NCBI GenBank assembly: GCA_043798375.1
Contig: JAZDOS010000024.1
Coordinates: 1 to 47,064 of the forward strand
Direction: 5' to 3'
Length of the DNA stretch: 47,064 nucleotides
DNA from: JAPLMI01 sp043798375
Lineage (GTDB): Bacteria; Omnitrophota; Gorgyraeia; 2-01-FULL-45-10
The position numbers and the translations under genes were made by a program. Below, piece after piece: positions 30,576 to 38,914 of this stretch. The notes under the pieces were generated by a model. That model had not been told where the DNA came from. It was given only the letters and a program-made list of their open reading frames with translations, and did not search any database. Positions within the stretch are counted from its first letter, which is position 1; each line of letters opens with the position of its first letter.

Positions 30576-32462
30576 TTACATCCACTTATCATACCACATT
30601 TCGAACATAAATAGCGCCCAAATTTCTTTTCTCGTGTCATGCCTGTTCGCGACAAAATCGTCTCTCATCTTCCTTATATAGGAGTAGTTAAACAAGCCTT
30701 CGCGCTCTATCTTCTTTTTGTCGAATGCCTCGAATAACAGCGTCTTAAGGTCGCCTTTCAGCCATTTCGCCACGGGAACGGCAAAACCCTGTTTGGGTTT
30801 GTTCAATGTCTCTTCGGGCAGCTTGCCTTTGAGCGCATTCTTCAATATCGTCTTCGTCCTGAAATTTTTGAGTTTCGCGGAGCTCGGAAGGCTGCAGGCG
30901 AATTCGGCGAATTCCGTATCGAGGAACGGCGCGCGCACCTCGAGGGAGTTTGCCATGCTGGCGCGGTCGACCTTCGCGAGGATATCGTCCGTCATGTAGG
31001 TCTTGACATAGGTATATATGGCTTTGTTTAAGGGGTCTTTCGTGGGGGCATTATTGAACAGCCTTTTCGTCGCCGCATAGATCTTATCGGCGCTGTGATC
31101 CGGGGCGCTGTCCGGCGCGAATAACTTTTTCTGTTCCTGCGGCGTAAAGGAGCCTATCCAGGCCTGATGGCGGACATCTTCGGGAAAGTCCAATCCCCTT
31201 AAGAACCGCTTTGCCTTGAAATTCACGCTCATGTATTCTGTGGATGCCGAAGTTACCCTGGTCAACATCTCAAGCGGTATTTTTTTGATAGCGGCCGGGA
31301 CGAGATTCAGATAGCCGTTGATCTTGTGGGCAAGGAACGAAGGATAGCCCAGAAATAGTTCATCGCCGCCGTCGCCGCCGAGCGCCGTTTTAACATACCG
31401 GCGCGTAAATTTCGATACGAGATATGTCGGAATTATGGAGGAATCCGCGAAAGGCTCGTCCAGTATATCCAGTATGTCCGGGAAAATACCGATCATCGTA
31501 TCGGGGCTTAATATCTCTTCGTGGTGATCCGTCCCGAAATATTCAGCCACGCGCCTTGCGTCCGACGATTCATCGAACGATTTTTCCTTAAACCCTATGG
31601 AAAACGTCTTTATCTTTTTAGGGTCTACGAGTTCGGCCATCATCGCGACGATGCTGGAAGAGTCTATGCCGCCGGACAGGAATACGCCGAGCGGAACATC
31701 GCTTATGAGGCGCTTCCTGACGGATTCCTTCAGAAGCGCCAAGAGCCGCTCCTCCGCTTCTTTTATATCGAACCTGTCCGCGCGCCCAAAAGCGAGATCC
31801 CAGTAATAATCTGTTTTAATCCTGCCGTCTTTAAGCACGAGCGTCGAGGCCGGCTCCAGCTTATTGATATTTTTGAATATCGAATACGGAGACGGGACAT
31901 ACTCATAAGCCAGGTACCGGCTGAGCGCGTCGACATCGATCTCTTTCCTGACGGACGGATGCTTGAGAAGCGCTTTTAATTCGGAGCCGAATATGAATTG
32001 ATTGTCGAAGACGGCGTAATATAGCGGCTTCTTGCCGAACCTGTCGCGCGCCATGAATAAAATATTTTTACGCGAATCCCATATCGCGAACGCGAACATA
32101 CCGTTAAAGTATTTGACGCAGTCCTTGCCGTATTCTTCATACGCGTGGATGACAACTTCCGTATCGGAATGGGTCTTGAAGCGGTGGCCCGACTTTATCA
32201 GGATATCTTTGAGCTGGGGGAAATTATAGACTTCGCCGTTATATACTATGGTTATCGAACCGTCCTGGCTGGACATCGGCTGTTGTCCGGTTTCGAGGTC
32301 GATTATGGAGAGCCTTCTGTGGCCGAGGGCGACGTTATCCTTTAAGTAGACGCCCTCTTCATCCGGGCCCCGTTTGCGAATGGTCTCCATCATGTTTTTC
32401 AGGATGGCTTCACTCGGGCGTTTGGATTTATCCAAATGTATGTAGCCGCAGATTCCGCACAT
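30576..32462 (-). CDS. asnB: Asparagine synthase (glutamine-hydrolysing)
   Basis: AsnB makes asparagine, or in polysaccharide clusters a related amide, using glutamine and ATP. It is 628 residues long. Cys2 is the glutaminase nucleophile (MCGICGYI), followed by RGPDEEG, the NGEVYNF loop, the synthetase PP-loop SGGIDSSSI near residue 265 and GGDGGDELFLGYP. The length and the C-terminal helices match the AsnB type common in envelope clusters. The spacer to the upstream DUF1015 gene consists entirely of heptamer repeats. Confidence 0.92.
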   Translation of the reverse strand: MCGICGYIHLDKSKRPSEAILKNMMETIRKRGPDEEGVYLKDNVALGHRRLSIIDLETGQQPMSSQDGSITIVYNGEVYNFPQLKDILIKSGHRFKTHSDTEVVIHAYEEYGKDCVKYFNGMFAFAIWDSRKNILFMARDRFGKKPLYYAVFDNQFIFGSELKALLKHPSVRKEIDVDALSRYLAYEYVPSPYSIFKNINKLEPASTLVLKDGRIKTDYYWDLAFGRADRFDIKEAEERLLALLKESVRKRLISDVPLGVFLSGGIDSSSIVAMMAELVDPKKIKTFSIGFKEKSFDESSDARRVAEYFGTDHHEEILSPDTMIGIFPDILDILDEPFADSSIIPTYLVSKFTRRYVKTALGGDGGDELFLGYPSFLAHKINGYLNLVPAAIKKIPLEMLTRVTSASTEYMSVNFKAKRFLRGLDFPEDVRHQAWIGSFTPQEQKKLFAPDSAPDHSADKIYAATKRLFNNAPTKDPLNKAIYTYVKTYMTDDILAKVDRASMANSLEVRAPFLDTEFAEFACSLPSSAKLKNFRTKTILKNALKGKLPEETLNKPKQGFAVPVAKWLKGDLKTLLFEAFDKKKIEREGLFNYSYIRKMRDDFVANRHDTRKEIWALFMFEMWYDKWM

Positions 32463-32496
32463 ATTCGTCGTTCGTCGTTCGTTTTTCGTCTTTCGT
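32462..32496. repeat. Heptamer tandem repeat (NNTTCGT)5
   Basis: The units are TATTCGT, CGTTCGT, CGTTCGT, TTTTCGT and CTTTCGT. They fill the whole 33-nt gap between the DUF1015 stop codon and the asnB start codon, touching both. Any ribosome-binding sequence for asnB must lie in the array. Confidence 0.9.
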
Positions 32497-33755
32497 TAAA
32501 ACTTATTGATGACAAGCCCGGATAGGGGTTTCGGATAGAAATAGGTCGATTTTCTCGGCATGCGTTCGCCGATCCCGGCTATCTTTTTCACTTCCGTAAC
32601 TTTTGTGGGGTTTAGAAAAAAGGCGAGTTTGAATTTGCCGCTATCGACGGCATCAACCGAATCTTCGGCGCTCTTCAGAAATTCCACGTTATCGTCGTCG
32701 TCCCGGATGCCGAGCATATGCTGAATGATAAAGTGGTGCAGTATGGAGACATCAAGCCTCTTCCATGGGGCCGGTTTATTCTCTATCGCCTTATCCGAAT
32801 CCTTAACGCTCTTCAAACGCAAAAGACGGTAATCTTTCTTACCCAGATACATGCCGAAGGCGTGCTTGCCGGAGGCTTTCGACATTCGCGCCATGAGCGC
32901 GTTTAGCGATGCGGCCTTTTCTACGCGGAAGAACCTCTCCGCCCGCTTCAATACCTCATCCTTATTCAAATTACCTATATTTTTCAGGATGCGGTGCGCG
33001 GGCAGGACGGTGAGCATCCGATCGTCCATTTCGACGAAATATACCATCATATACTTCGAGCTGTCCGTCCCGGCTTCCCTGGAATACATCCGCGATACTT
33101 CATACCGATGGTGGCCGTCGGCTATGAATATGTCTTTTCGCGCCATCATCTTCCCGATCTTCCTGATACTATTCCGGTCTTCAATTTTCCATAGCCTGTG
33201 CCTTACGCCGTCAGATTCTATGTCTATGAGCGGCTTATTCCCGGACATGAATTTTTTCAAAATTTGGGTGAGCCCGTGAGCCCTGTCTTCGTAAAGAACG
33301 AATATCGGGCTTAAGTTTGCCTTCACCGCCCGTATAAGCTTGAGCCTGTCTTCTTTCGGCGCGGCGAGCGTATTTTCGTGCGGCAGGACCCTGTTACCAC
33401 CTTCCGGTTCAAGGCCCATCAAGCCGATAAAACCGACCTGTTCTATTGTTTTCGCCGGCTTATTGTATTTCAGGGCGTAGATGTAGAGCGCGTCATTATC
33501 GCCGCGTGCCAGGACGCCGTCCTTTAACCAGGATTCGAACAGGTCTCTTGAGCGCGTATAACGATTGCGGGTTTCGCCGTCAGACGGCTCGATCCTGTTC
33601 AGTTCGATCTTAACGAAATTGTGCTCATCCCTGCGGTAAAGTTCATCATGCAATTTTGGCGAAATTACGTCATAGGGCGGGGAGACCACCCTGGACATAT
33701 CTTTGACTTTCGCGGTGTTATAACGGACGGCTTTGAATGGTTTTACCTTCGGCAT
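32496..33755 (-). CDS. DUF1015 family protein
   Basis: This 419-residue conserved protein of unknown function starts MPKVKPFKAVRY. It has VVSPPYDVIS (residues 23-32) and the central signature FIADGHHRYEVSRMY near 200, both hallmarks of DUF1015. The family is distantly related to ParB/Srx-fold phosphotransferases, and a serine kinase activity is known for archaeal relatives of that fold; transfer of that activity here is inference. It starts three bases downstream of fmdB's stop, so both are probably co-translated. No membrane segment is seen. Confidence 0.88.
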   Translation of the reverse strand: MPKVKPFKAVRYNTAKVKDMSRVVSPPYDVISPKLHDELYRRDEHNFVKIELNRIEPSDGETRNRYTRSRDLFESWLKDGVLARGDNDALYIYALKYNKPAKTIEQVGFIGLMGLEPEGGNRVLPHENTLAAPKEDRLKLIRAVKANLSPIFVLYEDRAHGLTQILKKFMSGNKPLIDIESDGVRHRLWKIEDRNSIRKIGKMMARKDIFIADGHHRYEVSRMYSREAGTDSSKYMMVYFVEMDDRMLTVLPAHRILKNIGNLNKDEVLKRAERFFRVEKAASLNALMARMSKASGKHAFGMYLGKKDYRLLRLKSVKDSDKAIENKPAPWKRLDVSILHHFIIQHMLGIRDDDDNVEFLKSAEDSVDAVDSGKFKLAFFLNPTKVTEVKKIAGIGERMPRKSTYFYPKPLSGLVINKF

Positions 33756-33758
33756 CTT

Positions 33759-34037
33759 CTAATCTTTTCCCTTCTTTTTATTCAGGGAGCAGGCCTTGCA
33801 GCTGTCGGAGGATGGATCCGATTTCTGGCAGGTCTTTTCTTCTTTGGGTTTTTTATTATCCTTATAGTCTGTATGATAAAATCCGCTTCCCTTGAATATA
33901 ATGCCGCTGCCGGCGCCTATCAGGCGATGGGCCCTGCCCTTGCATTTTGGGCATTTGAAGATGGGCTTGTCGCTCATCTTCTGGAAGACCTCGAAAACTT
34001 TCCCGCATTTTTCGCATTCATAATCGTAAGTCGGCAT
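33759..34037 (-). CDS. FmdB-type zinc-ribbon protein
   Basis: This 92-residue protein starts MPTYDYECEKCGKVFEVFQK and continues with CPKC, the four-Cys zinc ribbon of the FmdB/CxxC_CxxC_SSSS family. GSGIIFKGSGFYHTDY follows, also typical. A further CKAC lies near the C-terminus in a Lys/Ser-rich tail. The family is regarded as regulatory, but its mechanism is not known. It sits between dnaJ and the DUF1015 gene with short spacers on the same strand. Confidence 0.88.
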   Translation of the reverse strand: MPTYDYECEKCGKVFEVFQKMSDKPIFKCPKCKGRAHRLIGAGSGIIFKGSGFYHTDYKDNKKPKEEKTCQKSDPSSDSCKACSLNKKKGKD

Positions 34038-34048
34038 CTTTCTCCTGT

Positions 34049-35236
34049 CTACTTGAACATTCTCCTCATCTTCTCCAGGAACGATTTCGAGAGCGGCCCC
34101 TTGCCGTCATTACCGGAAGCCCTGGCGTACTCTCTTAACGTCCGTTTCTGTTCAGCCGTCAATTCCGTCGGCACGTCGATCTGCACCTTAACAAGCTCAT
34201 CGCCTTTTCCGTAGCCGGCGAGATGCGCGGTGCCCTTGCCCCTCAACCTGAACGTCCGCCCGCCCTGAGTTCCCGCGGGAATCTTCATCATGATCTTGCC
34301 TTCCAGTGTCGGCGCTTCTACTTCTCCGCCCAGGACTGCCGTCACAAAGCTTACCGGAAGTTCGCAATATATATCGTATTCATGCCGTTCGAATATTTCA
34401 TGCGGCCGCACATGAATCAGAAGATAGAGGTCGCCGCGCCTTCCGCCCTTCTCGCCGGCTTCGCCTTCACCGTGCATCCTCAGGCGGGAACCGGTATCGA
34501 CGCCGGCCGGTATCTTAACCTTTATATTCTTCTTCGTCCTTACTCTTCCCCTTCCATTACAGGCCTGGCACGGCGTTTTTATTATGGCGCCTTCGCCTCC
34601 GCACCTGTCGCAGGTCCTGACGATATTAAAAAATCCGCTTGATTGAGCCACCTTGCCGCGGCCGCCGCACGCAGGGCAGGTCTGGATCTTCGAACCCGGC
34701 CTGGCGCCTGTGCCGCCGCATTCCTCGCATGTTTCCTGGCGCGGTATCGATATCGTCTTTTCTGCGCCGAATGCGGCGTCCTCGAAGCTTATTTCGATCT
34801 GGTATTCCAGGTCGCGGCCCTGCCTGGAAACAGTGCGCCTTCTTCCGCCGGCGTCATCGTCGTACGCGCCGCCGAATATATCCCCGCCGAAACCGAACCC
34901 TCTCAGGAGTTCGCTTATGTCAAACCCGCCGAATATATCCTTCAGGTCGTCGAAGTGATGGAAATCCTGCCTCATATCGAAACCGCCGGACTTGAAGCTC
35001 TGGTCTACGCCGGCATGGCCGTACTGATCATAGGTCGCTTTTTTCTGCGGATCCATCAGGACTTCGTAGGCCTCGGACATCTCCTTGAACTTCTCCTCGG
35101 CTTCTTTCTTCTTGTCGGCAGGGACTCTGTCGGGATGGTATTTTAGCGCGAGGTTGCGATACGCCTTTTTAATCTCGTCGGCCGCGGCGCCCCTCGATAT
35201 TCCGAGAATTTCGTAATAATCGCGCTTTGTCGTCAT
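34049..35236 (-). CDS. dnaJ: Chaperone DnaJ (Hsp40)
   Basis: DnaJ stimulates DnaK's ATPase and delivers substrates. It is 395 residues long. The J domain (about 5-70) contains HPD in YHPDRVP. A Gly/Phe-rich linker (about 80-135) follows, then the zinc domain with four CxxCxGxG repeats (CEECGGTG, CPACGGRG, CDRCGGEG, CQACNGRG), and the C-terminal substrate domain ends with the dimerisation helix. Its gene lies 1.1 kb downstream of dnaK, separated by a toxin-antitoxin pair, pspC and SemiSWEET, four bases after the last. No CIRCE precedes it. Confidence 0.96.
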   Translation of the reverse strand: MTTKRDYYEILGISRGAAADEIKKAYRNLALKYHPDRVPADKKKEAEEKFKEMSEAYEVLMDPQKKATYDQYGHAGVDQSFKSGGFDMRQDFHHFDDLKDIFGGFDISELLRGFGFGGDIFGGAYDDDAGGRRRTVSRQGRDLEYQIEISFEDAAFGAEKTISIPRQETCEECGGTGARPGSKIQTCPACGGRGKVAQSSGFFNIVRTCDRCGGEGAIIKTPCQACNGRGRVRTKKNIKVKIPAGVDTGSRLRMHGEGEAGEKGGRRGDLYLLIHVRPHEIFERHEYDIYCELPVSFVTAVLGGEVEAPTLEGKIMMKIPAGTQGGRTFRLRGKGTAHLAGYGKGDELVKVQIDVPTELTAEQKRTLREYARASGNDGKGPLSKSFLEKMRRMFK

Positions 35237-35240
35237 ACCT

Positions 35241-35495
35241 TTATTTATATTTAATCTTCATGGCCAGTATGTATAAAGTTATGGCTATCGTAACGGCATT
35301 GGCGATGATGATCGGATAACTATGCGCCATTAAGCCATAGCATAACCATAAAGATACCCCTACGAAAAGCGTTATATACATCGACAGCGAAAGGTCGCGC
35401 GTATGGCGCGTCCTGTAAATTTTTACCGCCTGCGGTAAAAATGAGCCCGTCGTAATCGCCCCGGCAAACAAACCAACGATATTCACGTGATCCAT
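35241..35495 (-). CDS. SemiSWEET-type sugar transporter
   Basis: An 84-residue, three-helix membrane protein of the MtN3/SWEET family, which acts as a dimer. The PQ motif is in TGSFLPQAVKIYRTRHTRDL, followed by the second helix with SMYITLFVGVSLWLCYG and the third with PIIIANAVTIAITLYILAM. The Asn in the third helix and the Trp-Tyr pair match SemiSWEETs, which move sucrose or glucose by facilitated diffusion; the substrate here is not known. It starts immediately upstream of dnaJ. Confidence 0.9.
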   Translation of the reverse strand: MDHVNIVGLFAGAITTGSFLPQAVKIYRTRHTRDLSLSMYITLFVGVSLWLCYGLMAHSYPIIIANAVTIAITLYILAMKIKYK

Positions 35496-35496
35496 A

Positions 35497-35599
35497 TCAT
35501 TCCACCTTCTCTATGTCGATGACGTTATCGTCATCTATTTTGCGGGAATTCCCCGTGTGAAAAAACGGGCCGCGCCCATTTGATCAGGAAATTTTTCAT
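35497..35599 (-). pseudogene. Possible frameshifted small gene between pspC and SemiSWEET
   Basis: One frame starts MKNFLIKWARP and stops after 22 codons. A second frame in the same stretch reads FFHTGNSRKIDDDNVIDIEK and stops at the SemiSWEET start, looking like an acidic C-terminus. A one-base shift joins them into about 36 residues. The palindrome GATGACG-ATAA-CGTCATC at about 35518-35535 is part of it. I do not recognise a family; it could equally be non-coding. Confidence 0.25.
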
Positions 35600-35617
35600 A
35601 CTATCCCGCCTATTCCA

Positions 35618-35806
35618 TTACCCAGGCTTTCGCGGGATGATCATCCAGGTCAGGATATACGCGACAACCCCCAGCCCGAACGATAGCAGGGTTACGAATA
35701 TAAAAGCTACCCTGACAAGCGTCGGGTCTATATCAAAATACTCTCCCAACCCTCCGCACACTCCGCCGATCTTCTTATTCGAATCGGAAAGATACAGTTT
35801 TTTCAT
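35618..35806 (-). CDS. PspC domain membrane protein
   Basis: This 62-residue protein is essentially one PspC domain: KKIGGVCGGLGEYFDIDPTLVRV followed by a hydrophobic helix pair ending TWMIIPRKPG. (The quoted stretches are residues 11-25 and onwards.) PspC proteins are linked to envelope-stress responses in some bacteria; here no pspA or pspF is nearby. Its ATG overlaps the toxin gene's stop (ATGA), so it is translated with the toxin-antitoxin pair. Confidence 0.9.
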   Translation of the reverse strand: MKKLYLSDSNKKIGGVCGGLGEYFDIDPTLVRVAFIFVTLLSFGLGVVAYILTWMIIPRKPG

Positions 35807-36057
35807 CGATAAACCTCTCTACGATGCTTCACCCTGTAAATTATGACCTCTTTCGCATGGTCATCTATTCGGTACAATATTCTAAAATTACCCGCTCGTA
35901 TCCTGTAACCTTCGTCAGCAGCCAGTTTTTGGCATCCGAAAGGCCTCGGGTTTTCGCCTAATAACAAAATCTTCTTTTTTACGGAATCGAAATCGTGAAT
36001 CCCAAGCTCGTCGAAGTCCTTGCCGGCCTTTGGTATTATCTTAAGGCGATACTTCAT
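35803..36057 (-). CDS. RelE/ParE-family toxin
   Basis: This 84-residue toxin has the RelE fold signature: MKYRLKIIPKAGKDFDEL, the turn NPRPFGCQKLAADEGYRIRA, GNFRILYRID and the C-terminal IIYRVKHRREVYR with the conserved His-Arg and Tyr. RelE proteins cut mRNA in the ribosomal A site; a ParE-like gyrase role is the alternative. It overlaps the antitoxin by 4 nt and pspC by 4 nt. Confidence 0.88.
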   Translation of the reverse strand: MKYRLKIIPKAGKDFDELGIHDFDSVKKKILLLGENPRPFGCQKLAADEGYRIRAGNFRILYRIDDHAKEVIIYRVKHRREVYR

Positions 36058-36278
36058 GACTTCTTTTTCTTAAGATACTCGTCAAATGGCACGGCGAGTT
36101 TCTCTTGAGGGCGGAGTTCTTTGAGCTCAACGATATCCTCTATCATCTCTTCCCTCTCAAGCTGGCTCTTAATGGCTTTTTCAACGAAAAACCCCTGTTT
36201 CAAACCATGCATCTGGCAAAATTCTTTAATCTGCTGGATCAATGACTTTTCTATTTTTATAGACAACACGCTTTTCAT
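36054..36278 (-). CDS. Antitoxin of the RelE-type pair
   Basis: This 74-residue protein has an N-terminal ribbon-helix-helix-like segment (SVLSIKIEKSLIQQIKEFCQ followed by HGLKQGFFVEKAI) that would bind the operator. An acidic, then Lys-rich tail (EDIVELKELRPQEKLAVPFD) would wrap the toxin. It precedes the toxin and has its own strong promoter. The gene order, antitoxin then toxin, is the usual one. Confidence 0.85.
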   Translation of the reverse strand: MKSVLSIKIEKSLIQQIKEFCQMHGLKQGFFVEKAIKSQLEREEMIEDIVELKELRPQEKLAVPFDEYLKKKKS

Positions 36279-36297
36279 GCCTTTACCTCCACCACTA

Positions 36298-36338
36298 AGT
36301 ATACATAATAAAACTTACTTTGTCAATATAAAAGTAAG
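36298..36338 (-). promoter_or_regulatory. Toxin-antitoxin promoter with operator
   Basis: TTGACA (36326-36321), a 17-nt spacer and TATACT (36303-36298) lie on the minus strand. An inverted repeat CTTACTTT (36314-36321)/AAAGTAAG (36331-36338) spans the -35 box and is a likely autorepression site. The same -35/-10 boxes and spacing occur upstream of ATPase 2. Confidence 0.75.
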
Positions 36339-36356
36339 CAAAATATTACTTTTGCT
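36337..36356 (-). terminator. Weak hairpin after dnaK
   Basis: AGCAAAA-GTAATA-TTTTGCT, followed on the minus strand by TACTTTTATA, begins four bases after the dnaK stop. The stem is AT-rich and there is no clean T run, so it may only attenuate transcription into the toxin-antitoxin promoter region. Confidence 0.4.
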
Positions 36357-36360
36357 ATTT

Positions 36361-38322
36361 TTACTTTTTGGGGTCATTCTTGCCCTTATCGTCGTCCTCT
36401 TCGGTATACTCCGCGTCGATGACGTCGTCGTCCTTCTTCGGCCCGGCGGATTCCTTCTCCGTCTCGGGTCCGTTGGCTTGCGGTCCCCCGGGCCCGTATT
36501 CCGGCCCCTGCTGACCGCCGGGCTCCTGGCCCTGCCGGCCCTTTTGCGCATCCTGGGCCTTCTTATATATCTCCTCGGCAAGTTTGTGAGAGACTTTCGT
36601 CAGCTCTTCCATGCCCTTTTTAATCCTATCGATATTCTTATCTTTCATTACCTGCTTAAGGTCGTTTATCTTCACTTCTATGTCGGCGCGTTCCTGCTGG
36701 CTCACCTTATCGCCGTATTCCTTAAGCGCCTTCTCGGTCGCGTAGACGAGGGTGTCGGCCTGATTGATAGTATCGACTTCGTCCTTTTTCTTCTCGTCCT
36801 CGGCGGCAAATTTTTCCGCCTCTTTTACAAACTTGTCTATATCTTCTTTCGAAAGCTTCTTAGGGGCCGTTATCTTTATCGACTGCTCTTTACCGGTCCC
36901 GAGATCCTTCGCGCCGACGTGGACTATGCCGTTCGCGTCTATGTCGAATGTTACCTCGATCTGCGGGATGCCCCGCGGCGCCGGCGGTATCCCGATAAGG
37001 TCGAACCTGCCGAGCTCGATATTACCTTCGGCCATCTTCCGCTCGCCCTGGAGCACCCTTATGGTGACGGCTGTCTGGTTATCGGCCGCCGTCGAGAATA
37101 TCTGGCTCTTTTTGGTGGGAATGGTCGTATTTCTTTCGATGAGCCTTGTCGCTACCCCGCCCAGGGTCTCGATACCGAGCGATAGCGGAGTGACGTCGAG
37201 TAAGAGGACGTCTTTCGCGTCACCTGTCATGATAGCCGCCTGTATCGCGGCGCCGAGCGCCACGCATTCCATCGGGTCGACTCCCCGCTCTATCTTTTTG
37301 CCGACGTAATCTTCCACGAATTTCTGGGCTATCGGCATCCTCGTGGGGCCTCCGACGAGTATGACCCTGTCTATCTTATTGGCGGTGATTTTCGCGTCCG
37401 ACACCGCCCTCTCTATCGGGCCCTTGCACTTGTCTATTATCGGCTTCACAAGGTCTTCAAGTTTAGCCCTGTTTAAGGACATCGTAAGATGCTTCGGGCC
37501 CGCGGCATCCGCGGTGATGAACGGCAGGTTCAAGTCGGTCGAAAGCGTTGATGAGAGCTCCACTTTTGCCTTCTCGGCGGCTTCCCTTACGCGCTGCATC
37601 GCCATCTTATCGTTCTTCAGGTCTATGCCCGTATCCTTCTTGAACTGGTTTGTGATGTAATCGATCAAGTTATTATCCATATCGGTTCCGCCGAGCTGAG
37701 TATCGCCGGACGTCGATATTACCTCGAAGGTCGCCGCCTTGTGCTCGTCATCCCATCCCATCTCGAGGATCGTGACGTCGAGCGTCCCGCCGCCGAGGTC
37801 GAACACCATTATCTTCTGCTCTTTTCCGGCCTTATCAAGGCCGTACGCAAGGCATGCGGCCGTCGGCTCGTTTATTATCCTTAATACCTTGAGCCCCGCG
37901 ATTTCGCCCGCGTCTTTTGTCGCCTGGCGCTGGTTGTCGTTGAAATATGCCGGGCATGTGATAACGGCTTCGTTGACGGTGTCGCCCAGGTAGTTTTCGG
38001 CATCCTGTTTTATCTTCGCGAGAATAAAGGCGGATATCTGCTGGGGGGTATATTCTTTTCCGTAAACTTTATATTTGAAATCCGTCCCCATCTTTCTTTT
38101 CGCCGCGAAGATCGTTCCTTCCGGATTTATGGACGCCTGCCTCTTCGCCGGCTCTCCGACGAGTTTCTGTCCGTCTTTGGTAAACGCCACAAATGACGGA
38201 AACGCCTTTCCGCTCGCCACTCCCGCTCCCTCGGCTGACGGAATTATCACGGGACGCCCTGCTTCCATATGGGCGGCCGCTGAATTCGAAGTCCCCAAAT
38301 CTATCCCTATTACCTTTGCCAT
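36361..38322 (-). CDS. dnaK: Chaperone DnaK (Hsp70)
   Basis: DnaK is the ATP-driven substrate-binding chaperone. It is 653 residues long, with an N-terminal ATPase domain (GIDLGTSNSAAAHMEAG, VFDLGGGTLDVTIL, ILVGGPTRMP) and a linker DVLLLDVTPLSLGIETLGG (about 370-388). A beta-sandwich and helical lid follow, with an acidic tail containing VIDAEYTEED. The phosphate-loop reads TSNSAA instead of the more usual TTNSC, a variant also found outside typical proteobacterial DnaK. A strong Shine-Dalgarno sequence (CAGGAGG) precedes the ATG. It is third in hrcA-grpE-dnaK, after an 11-bp hairpin. Confidence 0.97.
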   Translation of the reverse strand: MAKVIGIDLGTSNSAAAHMEAGRPVIIPSAEGAGVASGKAFPSFVAFTKDGQKLVGEPAKRQASINPEGTIFAAKRKMGTDFKYKVYGKEYTPQQISAFILAKIKQDAENYLGDTVNEAVITCPAYFNDNQRQATKDAGEIAGLKVLRIINEPTAACLAYGLDKAGKEQKIMVFDLGGGTLDVTILEMGWDDEHKAATFEVISTSGDTQLGGTDMDNNLIDYITNQFKKDTGIDLKNDKMAMQRVREAAEKAKVELSSTLSTDLNLPFITADAAGPKHLTMSLNRAKLEDLVKPIIDKCKGPIERAVSDAKITANKIDRVILVGGPTRMPIAQKFVEDYVGKKIERGVDPMECVALGAAIQAAIMTGDAKDVLLLDVTPLSLGIETLGGVATRLIERNTTIPTKKSQIFSTAADNQTAVTIRVLQGERKMAEGNIELGRFDLIGIPPAPRGIPQIEVTFDIDANGIVHVGAKDLGTGKEQSIKITAPKKLSKEDIDKFVKEAEKFAAEDEKKKDEVDTINQADTLVYATEKALKEYGDKVSQQERADIEVKINDLKQVMKDKNIDRIKKGMEELTKVSHKLAEEIYKKAQDAQKGRQGQEPGGQQGPEYGPGGPQANGPETEKESAGPKKDDDVIDAEYTEEDDDKGKNDPKK

Positions 38323-38343
38323 CTTTCAGTCCTCCTGTTAGTT

Positions 38344-38387
38344 TTAGCGTATAGCGTTTAGAGAAAAATATTTTTTCTATACGCTAA
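38344..38387 (-). promoter_or_regulatory. Stem-loop between grpE and dnaK
   Basis: Perfect 11-nt arms, TTAGCGTATAG (38344-38354) and CTATACGCTAA (38377-38387), enclose an A/T-rich loop with an inner AGAAAAA/TTTTTCT pairing. The hairpin begins at the grpE stop and ends about 22 nt before the dnaK start. It could be an RNA-processing or stabilising element, or a partial terminator that sets the grpE to dnaK ratio. Confidence 0.7.
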
Positions 38388-38908
38388 TCTTTGTGTTTTA
38401 CTATCCGTACACACGCCGGGCGGAGCAATCTTCCGCTTACCCTGTATCCCGGCTTCAGTTCGGCCAGTATCAGGCCGTCCTCTTTATCTTTTGCATCTTC
38501 CGTTTCGACCGCCTCGTGCGCGTGCGGATCGAACTTCTCTCCCGCCGCCTTCACCTTTTCAACGCCTATATCCTTCAAAAATTTCTGGATCTGGAGCTGG
38601 ATCATGTCAACGCCTTCCTGGACCGCCTTGAAATCCTTCGCTTCCTTTATGTGTTTCTCGGCGATCTCCAGGCTGTCGAGTATCGGCAGGAATTCCAGTA
38701 AAAAACTGTCGTTGGCGAATCTCAGATAATCTATTTTGTCTTTTTCGAGGCGCTTCTTCGCATTCTCGAATTCCGCGTGCGCCCTCAGGAACTTGTCCTG
38801 CAGGTCGGCCGCCTCTCCGGCGCAAGCCTTGAGCTTTTCGTATTCCTCTTTAGGGATGGCCACGTTTCCGTCGTCCGTTTTATTGTTCTTGTTCTCTTTT
38901 TCCGCCAT
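38384..38908 (-). CDS. grpE: Nucleotide exchange factor GrpE
   Basis: GrpE releases ADP from DnaK. It is 174 residues long: an acidic/Lys-rich N-terminus, a long coiled-coil helix (about 20-85 with KLKACAGEAADLQDKFLRAH and FENAKKRLEKDK), and the C-terminal beta domain with GEKFDPHAHEAVETED, LAELKPGYRVSGRLLRPA and VRIVK. It starts six bases after the hrcA stop. Confidence 0.96.
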   Translation of the reverse strand: MAEKENKNNKTDDGNVAIPKEEYEKLKACAGEAADLQDKFLRAHAEFENAKKRLEKDKIDYLRFANDSFLLEFLPILDSLEIAEKHIKEAKDFKAVQEGVDMIQLQIQKFLKDIGVEKVKAAGEKFDPHAHEAVETEDAKDKEDGLILAELKPGYRVSGRLLRPACVRIVKHKD

Positions 38909-38914
38909 GGTTTC

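Noticed and set aside
36121..37185. 354-codon open frame on the plus strand opposite dnaK
   Set aside because: Long antisense frames are typical of dnaK because of its codon usage; the protein has no recognisable domain and no ribosome-binding site.
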